From Paenibacillus sp. NAIST15-1 (GTDB lineage Bacteria; Bacillota; Bacilli; Paenibacillales; Paenibacillaceae), in contig NZ_BBYF01000002.1 of the NCBI RefSeq assembly GCF_001894745.1, positions 496,001 through 560,000 of the forward strand: a stretch of 64,000 nucleotides of DNA, written 5' to 3'. Positions 24,316-31,854 of the stretch are shown here, piece by piece. Made by a program: the position numbers and the translations under genes. A model generated the notes under the pieces. It searched no databases. It saw only the letters and a list, made by a program, of their open reading frames with translations, and was not told the origin of the DNA. Every line of letters starts with the position of its first letter. Position 1 is the first letter of the stretch.

Positions 24316-24714
24316 ATGACTGACAGAGTTGTTCAATATAAGAGAGATGATATTTGGTTGGCAGATTTGGGTGGATCAGCTGGTTCTGAGCAAGGTGGAA
24401 TTAGACCTGTATTATTGATTTCGAATGATATTGGGAACCGCTTTAGCCCTGTAGTTATCGGTGCTGTAATTTCTTCTGCAACTACTAAAAAGAGAATGCC
24501 AACACATGTAAGTCTGCCAGCCAACAGGCATGGGTTAATTAAAGACAGTTTTGTTGGTACTGAACAATTAAAGACAATTGATAAATGGTGTCTGATTGAA
24601 AAATTAACAACAATAGATGAAGAGACTATGGACGAAATAAACGAAGCATTGATATTAAGCTTAGGACTGAGAGATTACATAGATAAAAAATATATAAAGA
24701 GAAAGGATGTATAA
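24316..24714 (+). CDS. MazF/PemK-family mRNA endoribonuclease-like toxin
   Basis: A 132-residue PemK/MazF-fold protein. The N-terminus has the family hallmark KRDDIWLADLGGSAGSEQGG followed by IRPVLLISNDIGN, then VIGAVISSATTKKRMPTHV, LIKDSFVGTEQLKTIDKWCL and the C-terminal helix. Such enzymes cleave mRNA at short motifs. No classic antitoxin gene precedes it. The next gene, 1 nt downstream, encodes a 51-aa protein that could be an unconventional partner. An SOS box upstream suggests induction with the phage. Confidence 0.85.
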   Translation: MTDRVVQYKRDDIWLADLGGSAGSEQGGIRPVLLISNDIGNRFSPVVIGAVISSATTKKRMPTHVSLPANRHGLIKDSFVGTEQLKTIDKWCLIEKLTTIDEETMDEINEALILSLGLRDYIDKKYIKRKDV

Positions 24715-24715
24715 A

Positions 24716-24871
24716 ATGTTTAAAGTTGTTGGACAAGGGATTTTTACAAAAGAGGATTTAATAAATAAATTAATTGAATGGGGGATTGTAAATGCATCGT
24801 GGGTTGTAATGGAGGCTGAGAAGAAAGGTCGTTTTGAGTATGGTAAACATAGAATACTCGTTTTTAGATAG
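24716..24871 (+). CDS. Small protein after the MazF-like toxin, 51 aa
   Basis: MFKVVGQGIFTKEDLINKLI and a basic tail, with AAAGGA 8 nt before the ATG. Because it is joined to the toxin gene and shares the terminator, it is a candidate antitoxin or modulator, though in reverse order to the usual one. Confidence 0.6.
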   Translation: MFKVVGQGIFTKEDLINKLIEWGIVNASWVVMEAEKKGRFEYGKHRILVFR

Positions 24872-24880
24872 TCTTACATA

Positions 24881-24917
24881 AGTCACTCGATCATTAATGT
24901 AGATTGAGTGACTTTTT
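24881..24917 (+). terminator. Terminator
   Basis: AGTCACTC...GAGTGACT stem with GATC/GATT extension, followed by TTTTTAATTTT. Confidence 0.85.
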
Positions 24918-24961
24918 AATTTTAATATAAAAGAAAATACTAAAAATATCTGTTTTATATA

Positions 24962-24990
24962 TTGACTTTATATAAGTAAAGATGTATTAT
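24962..24990 (+). promoter_or_regulatory. Promoter with CTTTA-N6-TAAAG operator
   Basis: TTGACT (24962-24967), 17 nt, TATTAT (24985-24990); perfect palindrome CTTTA-tataag-TAAAG at 24966-24981. It drives the first genes of the long small-gene run. Confidence 0.8.
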
Positions 24991-25074
24991 CATATTAAGG
25001 CCGACAGGCAAGATAATCCAGATAATTAAAAGTAAAATAATTTAATAGTAATCAATAAACGGAGGTGTTAATTA

Positions 25075-25179
25075 GTGTATAAAAATGGTAGACTTATTGA
25101 CGGGAAATTATACATACATACAAAAATGGGTAACAGAATAAATCTAAAATTGTTCAAGGATGAGCATCTGAACAACTAA
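25075..25179 (+). CDS. Small protein, 34 aa
   Basis: GTG start behind GGAGGTG. Reads MYKNGRLIDGKLYIHTKMGN and a basic tail. First gene after the 24962 promoter. Unknown. Confidence 0.55.
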   Translation: MYKNGRLIDGKLYIHTKMGNRINLKLFKDEHLNN

Positions 25180-25220
25180 TGAAACTATGTTTTTATAAGG
25201 AGAAAAATGAGGAGTGCAAA

Positions 25221-25448
25221 ATGACAGGTGAGAACTTTAAAAGAATAAATCGTAAAAATTCAGAAGTTGAAAAACTTAAAGAGGAACTAGAAAACGCAAG
25301 AGTAGCATTCACTAATTATAGTAAAGCACCTGATGAAGACAGTTGGAGTTTTGATGAGTTGTACAGGCTTCAAAATACTGTTATTAATTCAGAATATAAT
25401 TTATACTGTGCTAGGTATGAAGATAACAGAAGAAGAAACTGGAGATAA
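25221..25448 (+). CDS. Hypothetical helical protein, 75 aa
   Basis: ATG 25221, 7 nt after GAGGAG. It has a charged coiled-coil (NSEVEKLKEELENARVAF). Unknown function. Confidence 0.65.
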   Translation: MTGENFKRINRKNSEVEKLKEELENARVAFTNYSKAPDEDSWSFDELYRLQNTVINSEYNLYCARYEDNRRRNWR

Positions 25449-25471
25449 AAGATTATTTAGAGAGGTGTAAA

Positions 25472-25723
25472 ATGAGACTGCGGAACAAACTTATTAAAAC
25501 TGTTGCCCAAAGTGAAGAATTAAGAAGTAAATTTTCTCTATATTCTACTTATAAAGAACCTGATATTGATAGAACTAGATTTGTACTAACTGATTCAACT
25601 GATATTGTAATATGCAATGAAGAAGAAATTAATAACTATTTAAGTGCAGGATTCAGTATTTTTGGTTCAGCACAGTCTAATGAAGAAGTAGATGCAATTA
25701 TTTCGAGAGCTGAAGTATCTTAA
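25472..25723 (+). CDS. Hypothetical protein, 83 aa
   Basis: Basic N-terminal helix then strands (TRFVLTDSTDIVICNEEEINNYL). AGAGGTG precedes the ATG. Unknown. Confidence 0.65.
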   Translation: MRLRNKLIKTVAQSEELRSKFSLYSTYKEPDIDRTRFVLTDSTDIVICNEEEINNYLSAGFSIFGSAQSNEEVDAIISRAEVS

Positions 25724-25753
25724 CATGAAGCATTCAAAAGGAGACTGATAATT

Positions 25754-26011
25754 ATGGAATCGGCGTTGAACTTGTTTGGAATAGAAATTTTGAATTGCAT
25801 ATCTTATGATTTCACTGAAGATGGGATTCAATACAATAGCGTGACGTTTTGTATTAGCTCTCTAAAAAAATACGATGGCCTGTGTGTTGAAGTAAATCAT
25901 GATTGGAAAATAAGAATTTGGAGTGTGTTAGGGGAAATTGTTAAAGAATTTTACATAATCGAGAACGAAGAGTTTAAGAGATTGCTTTATAGTAAATATC
26001 CTTTGAAATAA
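25754..26011 (+). CDS. Hypothetical protein, 85 aa
   Basis: A beta-rich acidic protein, SD AAAGGAG. No recognised motif. Confidence 0.65.
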   Translation: MESALNLFGIEILNCISYDFTEDGIQYNSVTFCISSLKKYDGLCVEVNHDWKIRIWSVLGEIVKEFYIIENEEFKRLLYSKYPLK

Positions 26012-26033
26012 TATTAAAAAAGGTGGTGGAAAT

Positions 26034-26390
26034 GTGAGCAAGAATAATTTTGAAGTGGGTAAGAAAGTATATTTGTCACTAGGAATTAACAAAAGTAGAT
26101 ATAGTAGTGTGGATTATGTTGAAGGTGAAGTAACAAAAGTAGGTAGAAAGTATGTCACTGTTAAAATAGGGATTACCCAATATCAGTTTGATCTCACAGA
26201 TAATCTAAGACAAAAGACGGATTACGCAGAAGATTACTATCTCTACGAATCCCTAGAAGAATTGTTAGATGAAAAAAGAAGAGAAGAATTAGCTCGACAT
26301 TTGAGCGTGTATTTCTCAGGCTCCTATAATATAAAGAACAAGCTAACGTTAGATCAAATGCAGCGAATCAAGGATATTATTTCTGAATAA
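26034..26390 (+). CDS. Hypothetical protein, 118 aa
   Basis: GTG 26034, 7 nt after AGGTGG; the adjacent ATG at 26032 is followed by a stop. Residues 5-50 form an SH3/KOW-like barrel (GKKVYLSLGINKSRYSSVDY, EGEVTKVGRKYVTVKIG), the rest is helical. Possible nucleic-acid-binding protein. Confidence 0.65.
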   Translation: MSKNNFEVGKKVYLSLGINKSRYSSVDYVEGEVTKVGRKYVTVKIGITQYQFDLTDNLRQKTDYAEDYYLYESLEELLDEKRREELARHLSVYFSGSYNIKNKLTLDQMQRIKDIISE

Positions 26391-26416
26391 AATGATCCTT
26401 TCAAGAGGTGATTGGT

Positions 26417-26659
26417 ATGAAATTTAATTTTGAAGATTCAGAAGAATTAAAGCCAGTTTCGTGGATCGATGTTTGGTATGACAGAAGACAGAGACTATGG
26501 ACAGCGATACTAAAGAATGATGATGATTTTCAAATAGGTGATGCTGAATATGGTTCAAAAAGTGATATAGGAGCTATAGTGGAATCTTGGATTAACGAAT
26601 ATGAATTAGATAGAACATACATCTCAAAAAAACAAATCCAACAAAAGAAAAGACACTGA
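26417..26659 (+). CDS. Hypothetical protein, 80 aa
   Basis: ATG 26417 after AGAGGTG. Contains WIDVWYDRRQRLWTAILKND, suggesting a small beta-sheet, and a basic C-terminus. Unknown. Confidence 0.65.
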   Translation: MKFNFEDSEELKPVSWIDVWYDRRQRLWTAILKNDDDFQIGDAEYGSKSDIGAIVESWINEYELDRTYISKKQIQQKKRH

Positions 26660-26679
26660 GATTAATCACAGCATTTTAG

Positions 26680-26697
26680 ATGAAATGAATATTTGAT
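26680..26697 (+). repeat. Intergenic stem-loop, ATRAAA-N6-TTTYAT family
   Basis: ATGAAA-tgaata-TTTGAT, followed at once by GGGGAG. One G:G mismatch in the stem. Confidence 0.5.
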
Positions 26698-26711
26698 GGG
26701 GAGTGAGTAAT

Positions 26712-27092
26712 GTGGATTATAAGTTTCGTATAGTAAGCACAATGGAGATTACAGGTGAAGTGGACAATGAACAGTATCAGATTAATGAAGGGGAAGAGTT
26801 AATTATTCAGTCTCAATCAATTGATAAATTAAAGTGGTTCGTATTTATTCCATCTATTGAAAAGTTTGATTACATAGAAAAGTATAAGATTGATTTACTA
26901 ATTACAGATTACATATTCTATCCGCAATATTACGGAGAATTTCAATTGCCAGTGATTAGTGATAACATCCACACTTACGCATTTATCACCCCTAGTGGAT
27001 ATGTTCAATGTGCATCAAAGAAAGATATAATCGAATTAAAATCATACAAGGAGGTACAGCGAATTAGCAGTGATGAGATTCGATTTAAATAA
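26712..27092 (+). CDS. Hypothetical protein, 126 aa
   Basis: GTG 26712 is 8 nt after GGGGAG. Beta-rich, acidic. No recognised family. Confidence 0.65.
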   Translation: MDYKFRIVSTMEITGEVDNEQYQINEGEELIIQSQSIDKLKWFVFIPSIEKFDYIEKYKIDLLITDYIFYPQYYGEFQLPVISDNIHTYAFITPSGYVQCASKKDIIELKSYKEVQRISSDEIRFK

Positions 27093-27121
27093 AAACAATT
27101 CTTTGAATAGGTGATAACAAG

Positions 27122-27631
27122 ATGGATGAGAGAATAATTTTCGACACGCACACAGAGAACCTAAAACGTGAGTTAAACGTTGATCCCTTAGTTTTCTTTG
27201 GTGATGAAGCGAAAGAAAAAACTAAAAAATATGGTTCAATATTTCATGGAGCTCATGTTTGGGAAGAAGAGTCTGAGTTTGTGGCTGTAAAGGACATAAA
27301 TCAGATAGGGACTCTTGCACATGAGATGCGTCATAGTTGGCAGTACAAGAATAAAGACAAAGAGAACTATATATTTCGAAGCAGTAAAGACAAGCCATGG
27401 ATAATAAGAAAACTAATACGAGCTTTATATTTAATATATTACCCGTTTAATAGAAAAGAATTGGATGCCAATAAGTATGCAGTTGAATATTGCACAAAAA
27501 CAGGTTTACAAGCTGAAGTATTAAGAATTGAAAAGCTAATAACGGGAAATAGAATAGCACAAGTAATCACTTTAGCAGCACATCTATTATTTTTTTATTT
27601 GATATACCTCATTTGGATTATTGTTAAATGA
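27122..27631 (+). CDS. HExxH metalloprotease-like membrane protein
   Basis: A 169-residue protein. H67-E-M-R-H71 (TLAHEMRHSWQY) is a zincin HExxH motif. ELDANKYAVEY about 42 residues later (E113/D115) offers the third ligand, as in M48-like or SprT-like peptidases. A transmembrane segment ends the protein (about 148-168), placing the catalytic part in the cytoplasm at the membrane. Short compared with M48 enzymes. Protease activity is inferred from motifs only. Confidence 0.65.
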   Translation: MDERIIFDTHTENLKRELNVDPLVFFGDEAKEKTKKYGSIFHGAHVWEEESEFVAVKDINQIGTLAHEMRHSWQYKNKDKENYIFRSSKDKPWIIRKLIRALYLIYYPFNRKELDANKYAVEYCTKTGLQAEVLRIEKLITGNRIAQVITLAAHLLFFYLIYLIWIIVK

Positions 27632-27833
27632 TATTAATAGGGAGAGAAAAAATGAGAAAAACTGGAAAGAAACTATTGATAGTTTGGGTACATTTCCACA
27701 GCGTCAAGACTCAGTAGTAGAACAACTAGAGGATTTAGTTTACGTTGCTAATAAACTAGGCTTTTACGATGCAGCTGACATTATAAAGGTAATGGCAATT
27801 AGAGAGCATAGAAAAGCTTTTAAAAGTGAATAA
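27621..27833 (+). CDS. Hypothetical protein with disrupted start
   Basis: The body (FPQRQDSVVEQLEDLVYVAN, then KLGFYDAADIIKVMAI) is a plausible small helical protein. The well-placed start, ATG 27652 behind AGGGAGAG, is in another frame and stops after 22 codons. One extra A in GAGAAAAAC would join it to this frame (M-R-K-N-W-K-E-T). Either a -1 slip, an alternative TTG 27621, or a sequence error. Confidence 0.45.
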   Translation: MLNDINRERKNEKNWKETIDSLGTFPQRQDSVVEQLEDLVYVANKLGFYDAADIIKVMAIREHRKAFKSE

Positions 27834-27882
27834 AAAGATTATTATATTTGCTTTGATTACAGAAGGGAGAAAATGATAAGGA

Positions 27883-28569
27883 TTGAAAAGTAAAAAATGT
27901 ACAAAATGTGGTGAAGAGTTACCTAAAAATGAAGAGTACTTCTATAAACAACTGGTAAGATGCCAAAGGAAATCAGATTACTATAAACTAACATCATGGT
28001 GTAAAGACTGTTCTAAGAAAAATACTAAAAATAACATCGATAAAGATCGAGAGGGTTTTTATAAAAGACAAAAACCATACCAAGATGCAAATCAAGGCAT
28101 AAGAAATAAGCGTGCTAGAGATTGGAGAGTCAATAATCCAGATAGAAATCGAGATAATCAATCAAATTATTATATTAGAGAAAAAGATTCTGGTAGATTT
28201 AAAATGTATTACAGTAATAGAAAAAAGAAAAATCATAAAATATCAGCAGAAGAGTGGGAACATAATAAAAGATATTTTAATTACAAATGTGCATATTGTG
28301 GCATGAAACTAGAAGAACATTATAGGCTTTATGCTGGAAAATTACAAAAATACGATTTTCATAAAGAACATTATGATGACAACGGAGCTAATGATCTTAG
28401 TAACTGCGTCCCAAGTTGTGGAAGTTGCAATAGTCAAAAATGGGAATTTGAAATTGGAGAATGGTATAACGAAAGCAATCAAAAATATTCAGAAGAACGC
28501 TTTAGTAGAATTATTAAATGGATAAAAGAAGATTATATATTTTACATAGAAGGTAAAGATAAAATGTAA
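27883..28569 (+). CDS. HNH endonuclease
   Basis: A 228-residue protein. The N-terminus has a zinc motif (CTKCGEELP..CKDC) and the C-terminus an HNH nuclease domain: CAYC, then DFHKEHYDDNGANDLSNCVPSC, then CNSQK. These give two CxxC metal-binding pairs, catalytic His and Asn. The middle is basic and probably binds DNA. The TTG start is not well placed behind AAGGGAG. Probably a free-standing homing-type or phage endonuclease. Confidence 0.85.
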   Translation: MKSKKCTKCGEELPKNEEYFYKQLVRCQRKSDYYKLTSWCKDCSKKNTKNNIDKDREGFYKRQKPYQDANQGIRNKRARDWRVNNPDRNRDNQSNYYIREKDSGRFKMYYSNRKKKNHKISAEEWEHNKRYFNYKCAYCGMKLEEHYRLYAGKLQKYDFHKEHYDDNGANDLSNCVPSCGSCNSQKWEFEIGEWYNESNQKYSEERFSRIIKWIKEDYIFYIEGKDKM

Positions 28570-28643
28570 AAGTAAATGCTTCTATGATATATAGAGCAAA
28601 TGAAAGGATTCTTTTACTTGAAATGAAAAAACGGGGGAGTTAG

Positions 28644-28874
28644 ATGTTTGAGGAGAAGACATTGTATTCAATCGTTGAAAAAGCTAAAAAATATGATGAA
28701 TTAATTAAATTTCCTAGTACGGATAAAGAGGTGTCATGTTCGTTTTGTGGCAAATCACAAACTTCCGTAAAGAAAATCATTACAAACCACGAAGTTTCAA
28801 TATGTAATGAATGCATAGAGTTATGCGTAGAGATTTTATCAGAACAAGAAAATGACAGCGATAAAACAGAGTGA
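28644..28874 (+). CDS. Free-standing ClpX-type zinc-binding domain protein
   Basis: A 76-residue protein with C32-SF-C35 [11 protein letters not shown] and C54-NE-C57 IELCVEIL, the N-terminal zinc-binding domain of ClpX, which binds adaptors and substrates. The AAA+ part is absent. It may act as a decoy or adaptor that redirects host ClpXP. This is inference. Good ribosome binding site (GGGGGAG). Confidence 0.8.
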   Translation: MFEEKTLYSIVEKAKKYDELIKFPSTDKEVSCSFCGKSQTSVKKIITNHEVSICNECIELCVEILSEQENDSDKTE

Positions 28875-29149
28875 AAGAAATTCTTTATCAAGAATTAGAG
28901 GTAACAAGAGAAAAAGTAGTGAGACACAGGGAAAAATATTATGCAAAAGAGATTACGTCTTTTGAGCAGCTAAACGAACTTAATAATAGAGCAGAAGTTG
29001 CTATCATGAACAATTGTAATATGGTTGTAGGCCGAATTATGTATAGAGAAAAAAATTGGATATTGATTGATGTAGTAACTGGGACTGTTTCAGTAAATGA
29101 AGATAGTTTTAGGCATGGTAATTTTATGTATGAACTTGAACTATATTAA
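28871..29149 (+). CDS. Hypothetical protein, 92 aa
   Basis: GTG 28871 overlaps the stop of the ClpX-domain gene (GTGA), so translation is coupled. It has a coiled N-terminal half and a beta-rich second half ([19 protein letters not shown]). Its partnership with the ClpX-like domain suggests a shared task. Confidence 0.6.
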   Translation: MKEILYQELEVTREKVVRHREKYYAKEITSFEQLNELNNRAEVAIMNNCNMVVGRIMYREKNWILIDVVTGTVSVNEDSFRHGNFMYELELY

Positions 29150-29176
29150 AAAATGGATCTATTACAGGAGGTAAAA

Positions 29177-29353
29177 ATGAGCGTAAGAACTACATATGAT
29201 GAAAAGAGAGACATACTGAAGAAAACATTACAAGAGTGCTTAGAGCAAGCAAGGGAACTTCTTGATGAAGATATCTGGGGCTATGAAGAGATGAGAGAGG
29301 GATATGCTTTAGATGTGTATGTAGCGGTGAAAAAAGCGAAGGATACAGTCTAA
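29177..29353 (+). CDS. Hypothetical helical protein, 58 aa
   Basis: ATG 29177 behind AGGAGG; an upstream in-frame ATG (29153) has no SD. Charged helix. Unknown. Confidence 0.6.
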   Translation: MSVRTTYDEKRDILKKTLQECLEQARELLDEDIWGYEEMREGYALDVYVAVKKAKDTV

Positions 29354-29396
29354 TTAAAGTTGTAATAAAAGATGTTCAAAGAAAAGGGTGATACAT

Positions 29397-29525
29397 TTGG
29401 GTTGGAAAATCAAATTTATTGAGAATTTTGAGGATTATAAAATAGGAGATACATTAGAGTGTGATGAAATGGGCTTACCATTGTTTTATTGCGGCATGAT
29501 GAAAGTGGCAATACGAATAGAATAA
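29397..29525 (+). CDS. Small protein, 42 aa
   Basis: TTG start about 6-8 nt after AAAGGGTG. Contains ENFEDYKIGDTLECDEMG and a C-terminal strand. Unknown. Confidence 0.5.
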   Translation: MGWKIKFIENFEDYKIGDTLECDEMGLPLFYCGMMKVAIRIE

Positions 29526-29529
29526 GAAA

Positions 29530-29547
29530 ATGAAAGAAGTATTTTAT
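29530..29547 (+). repeat. Intergenic stem-loop, ATRAAA-N6-TTTYAT family
   Basis: ATGAAA-gaagta-TTTTAT, six pairs with one G:U, 6 nt before AAAGGAG. Confidence 0.55.
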
Positions 29548-29570
29548 AACAAAAGGAGTTGCTAATCGAT

Positions 29571-29813
29571 ATGAATAGATTAAATTATTATAGTGATAAC
29601 GATGAAATGACTTTAGATGAAGAAATGTTGTACAATCAGGCATTAAGCACAGTAAAGATCATTGAAGAAAACGTGAGATTAAGAAGGGAAAATAAGAGAC
29701 TTATGAACAAAGTCGCTGACAATGAAGAGTGGACTAATCAACAGTTACAAGAAAATATTAAGTATGCTGGTAATCTACTTGACTCACTTATTAAGAAATC
29801 GGATACTAAGTAA
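29571..29813 (+). CDS. Hypothetical coiled-coil protein, 80 aa
   Basis: Helical and charged (VRLRRENKRLMNKVADNEEW). ATG 29571 is 12 nt after AAGGAG; an in-frame ATC (29565) sits at better spacing. Unknown. Confidence 0.6.
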   Translation: MNRLNYYSDNDEMTLDEEMLYNQALSTVKIIEENVRLRRENKRLMNKVADNEEWTNQQLQENIKYAGNLLDSLIKKSDTK

Positions 29814-29856
29814 AATATGTGTATTATGAAGTAAATTCCGTTATAGGAGGGCTAAT

Positions 29857-30042
29857 ATGGACAGATATCTTAATACAATCATGAATCGACTTGCAAATAT
29901 TATTCATAATGAATCGCAACATCCCAGCAAAGAGAGTTGTAATCTTATTATTGATTCATTGTCTCGATTAGTCAAAGAATACAACGAAGAATTTGATAGA
30001 AACATTGACGTTACGGATTATAGAAAAAAGAACATGAAGTAA
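29857..30042 (+). CDS. Hypothetical helical protein, 61 aa
   Basis: ATAGGAGG before the ATG. Helical (MDRYLNTIMNRLANIIHNES). Unknown. Confidence 0.6.
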   Translation: MDRYLNTIMNRLANIIHNESQHPSKESCNLIIDSLSRLVKEYNEEFDRNIDVTDYRKKNMK

Positions 30043-30064
30043 GTCTTTCACGGGAGGTTGTCAT

Positions 30065-30244
30065 TTGAGGACGATAACTGAAGCTCAATATAAAAGGATT
30101 CTGAATATGTATAACGATACAGTAGATAAGGAAGTAAGTGCAATGACCACAGTGTTATCTTCGTGGGGGAGAAATTCGGAAATTGATAAACTACATATTA
30201 ATGCTGAAGCTAAGAAAGAAAGTTTTAAAAACATATTTAATTGA
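30065..30244 (+). CDS. Hypothetical protein, 59 aa
   Basis: TTG start 7 nt after GGGAGG. Helical and charged, MRTITEAQYKRILNMYNDTV at the start. Unknown. Confidence 0.5.
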   Translation: MRTITEAQYKRILNMYNDTVDKEVSAMTTVLSSWGRNSEIDKLHINAEAKKESFKNIFN

Positions 30245-30275
30245 ATTAATTCAAACAGAATTGAGGATTGAAACT

Positions 30276-30680
30276 ATGAAATCTAAAATATTTAAAAGTG
30301 AAAATGGATTGGAGTTATTAGTTAAAAATAGAAAATCAGCAGTAATTTTAGAAATGAATCCAAGCCAGATGGACTCTAAGTATAAAGTTGAATTTAAATT
30401 TAATTCTAGAGATTTTGACGAATTATATAGTTATATCGATACCGCTGCAAATGAGTCATGGGACATTATCATTTCCAAAGAAGCAAGTAGTTTAGGGTCT
30501 GACTATTATGAGTACTACGATAAGGAACTTGATAGCAATGGATATCTTTGTATTCGAGAAAATACGATAGTTATTAATAGGCCATCATTAGAAAGTAATA
30601 AGCTATATCAATTCAACAAAAGAAAGATGGAGTCTTTCGCTTACGATTTTAGAAAATCAGTTGCTAACAAAATGGTGTGA
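30276..30680 (+). CDS. Hypothetical protein, 134 aa
   Basis: ATG 30276 behind TGAGGA; the frame is open to 30183 but overlaps the preceding gene. Acidic alpha/beta protein. Unknown. Confidence 0.6.
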   Translation: MKSKIFKSENGLELLVKNRKSAVILEMNPSQMDSKYKVEFKFNSRDFDELYSYIDTAANESWDIIISKEASSLGSDYYEYYDKELDSNGYLCIRENTIVINRPSLESNKLYQFNKRKMESFAYDFRKSVANKMV

Positions 30681-30705
30681 TGAAATTAATGAATATGTAA
30701 AGAGT

Positions 30706-30723
30706 ATGAAATCTGATTTTCAT
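30706..30723 (+). repeat. Intergenic stem-loop, ATRAAA-N6-TTTYAT family
   Basis: Perfect ATGAAA-tctgat-TTTCAT, directly followed by TGGAGG. Confidence 0.6.
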
Positions 30724-30737
30724 TGGAGGAATAAAAT

Positions 30738-30890
30738 ATGAAAGCTAACCAAATGACTGTTTATGTGGAGTACAAAGGCTCAGAGGTGCGTGTAGAAGTT
30801 CCTTGTTCTCAAGACACTCAGTATTATGAAGCACAGGTAAAAGCTCTTAGAATGCTTTCTAATTCGTTTAAGGAGGTTGATGCAGCATGA
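30738..30890 (+). CDS. Small protein, 50 aa
   Basis: MKANQMTVYVEYKGSEVRVE: a strand-rich start, then a helix. TGGAGG upstream. Its stop overlaps the next start (ATGA), so the two are coupled. Confidence 0.6.
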   Translation: MKANQMTVYVEYKGSEVRVEVPCSQDTQYYEAQVKALRMLSNSFKEVDAA

Positions 30891-31207
30891 CGACTTATAC
30901 ATATCGTTTCATTGAGAAGGACTATTTTCGTTCCATAATAAAAGGAAATTCTGATTTTCTTGCGGATAATGAAATTGATGAACTCTTAAGTGAGCAAAGA
31001 ACATGGGAAGATGTAACGATAAAAATAAAAGAAACAAATTTCAGATTAAATACAGTGTTCATTGATAATATCACTGATGAGGTTATTGAATTTGAGGATA
31101 TATCAAAGGCTGCTCAGATTTACGCAGAAAATATATTAAGGAAATTACGCAAGAGCAGGGTGAAATCATTACTCGGCAAAGACTCAACAAGTATTGCTAT
31201 TGTCTGA
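30887..31207 (+). CDS. Hypothetical protein, 106 aa
   Basis: Coupled to the preceding 50-aa gene. Mixed alpha/beta, basic C-terminus (LRKLRKSRVKSLLGKDS). Unknown. Confidence 0.65.
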   Translation: MTTYTYRFIEKDYFRSIIKGNSDFLADNEIDELLSEQRTWEDVTIKIKETNFRLNTVFIDNITDEVIEFEDISKAAQIYAENILRKLRKSRVKSLLGKDSTSIAIV

Positions 31208-31239
31208 AAAGATTCAAAACAAATATAGGAGTGATATTA

Positions 31240-31473
31240 ATGGCGAAATATAGTTCTGGAGATAAATTCGCGTTGAAAAGTGATCTAAATCGCTCATCTA
31301 TAATCGAAATAGTTTTTGTTCCACCTATTGATGGACGTGGAATTCAATATTATCTAATGAGAACAGGAGGAGGAGTAAATACCATAAAAGGAATAGAACA
31401 TTTATATAAAGAAAGTGAAATTGATGAGCTTTTTATTCTAGTCAAACAGAAGAAAGAAGGAGAGCCTAATTAA
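31240..31473 (+). CDS. Hypothetical protein, 77 aa
   Basis: ATG 31240, 8 nt after TAGGAG. Small SH3-like pattern (GDKFALKSDLNRSSIIEIVFV). Last gene before a terminator. Confidence 0.65.
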   Translation: MAKYSSGDKFALKSDLNRSSIIEIVFVPPIDGRGIQYYLMRTGGGVNTIKGIEHLYKESEIDELFILVKQKKEGEPN

Positions 31474-31492
31474 TTGAAAAATTAGGCTCATT
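31461..31492. terminator. Bidirectional terminator
   Basis: GAGCCTAAT and ATTAGGCTC pair around an A-rich loop between convergent genes. Confidence 0.75.
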
Positions 31493-31685
31493 TATTCCAT
31501 TCGAATTTTAACTCATCGGCAATTAATAAGTGCTCTTTACCTTTCCTACATTCCATTGAAGCTTCCATTTTTACTATATCGAATGTTTCTCTAGCATAAT
31601 TAAGGGCAGCTTCATCACTATCAGCAATAACTGAAAATGAGAAAGGAATAATAATATGACCAGACACTTCTCTAAGTTGCTTCAT
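31488..31685 (-). CDS. Hypothetical protein, 65 aa, minus strand
   Basis: One of the few leftward genes in this half. MKQLREVSGHIIIPFSFSVI... is an alpha/beta protein with AGGAG 8 nt before the ATG. Opposite orientation to its neighbours suggests separate, perhaps lysogenic, expression. Unknown function. Confidence 0.65.
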   Translation of the reverse strand: MKQLREVSGHIIIPFSFSVIADSDEAALNYARETFDIVKMEASMECRKGKEHLLIADELKFEWNK

Positions 31686-31776
31686 TTATTCAACTCCTAG
31701 CTTCAAGTAAATTGATTATAGCACGATTATCAAAAGGTGCAAACATGTGTTCTTATAAATGATCTTATTGGACTAA

Positions 31777-31806
31777 TTGACTTTAGATATCTAAATATAT
31801 TATAAT
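31777..31806 (+). promoter_or_regulatory. Promoter with CTTTA-N6-TAAA operator
   Basis: TTGACT (31777-31782), 18 nt, TATAAT (31801-31806). Between them TTTAGATATCTAAA (31782-31795) is a perfect palindrome of the CTTTA-N6-TAAAG family. It drives the dual-HTH regulator gene. Confidence 0.8.
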
Positions 31807-31854
31807 AAGACTGTGGAAACATTAGACAATTAAATGCATGTGAGGATGTTCAAA

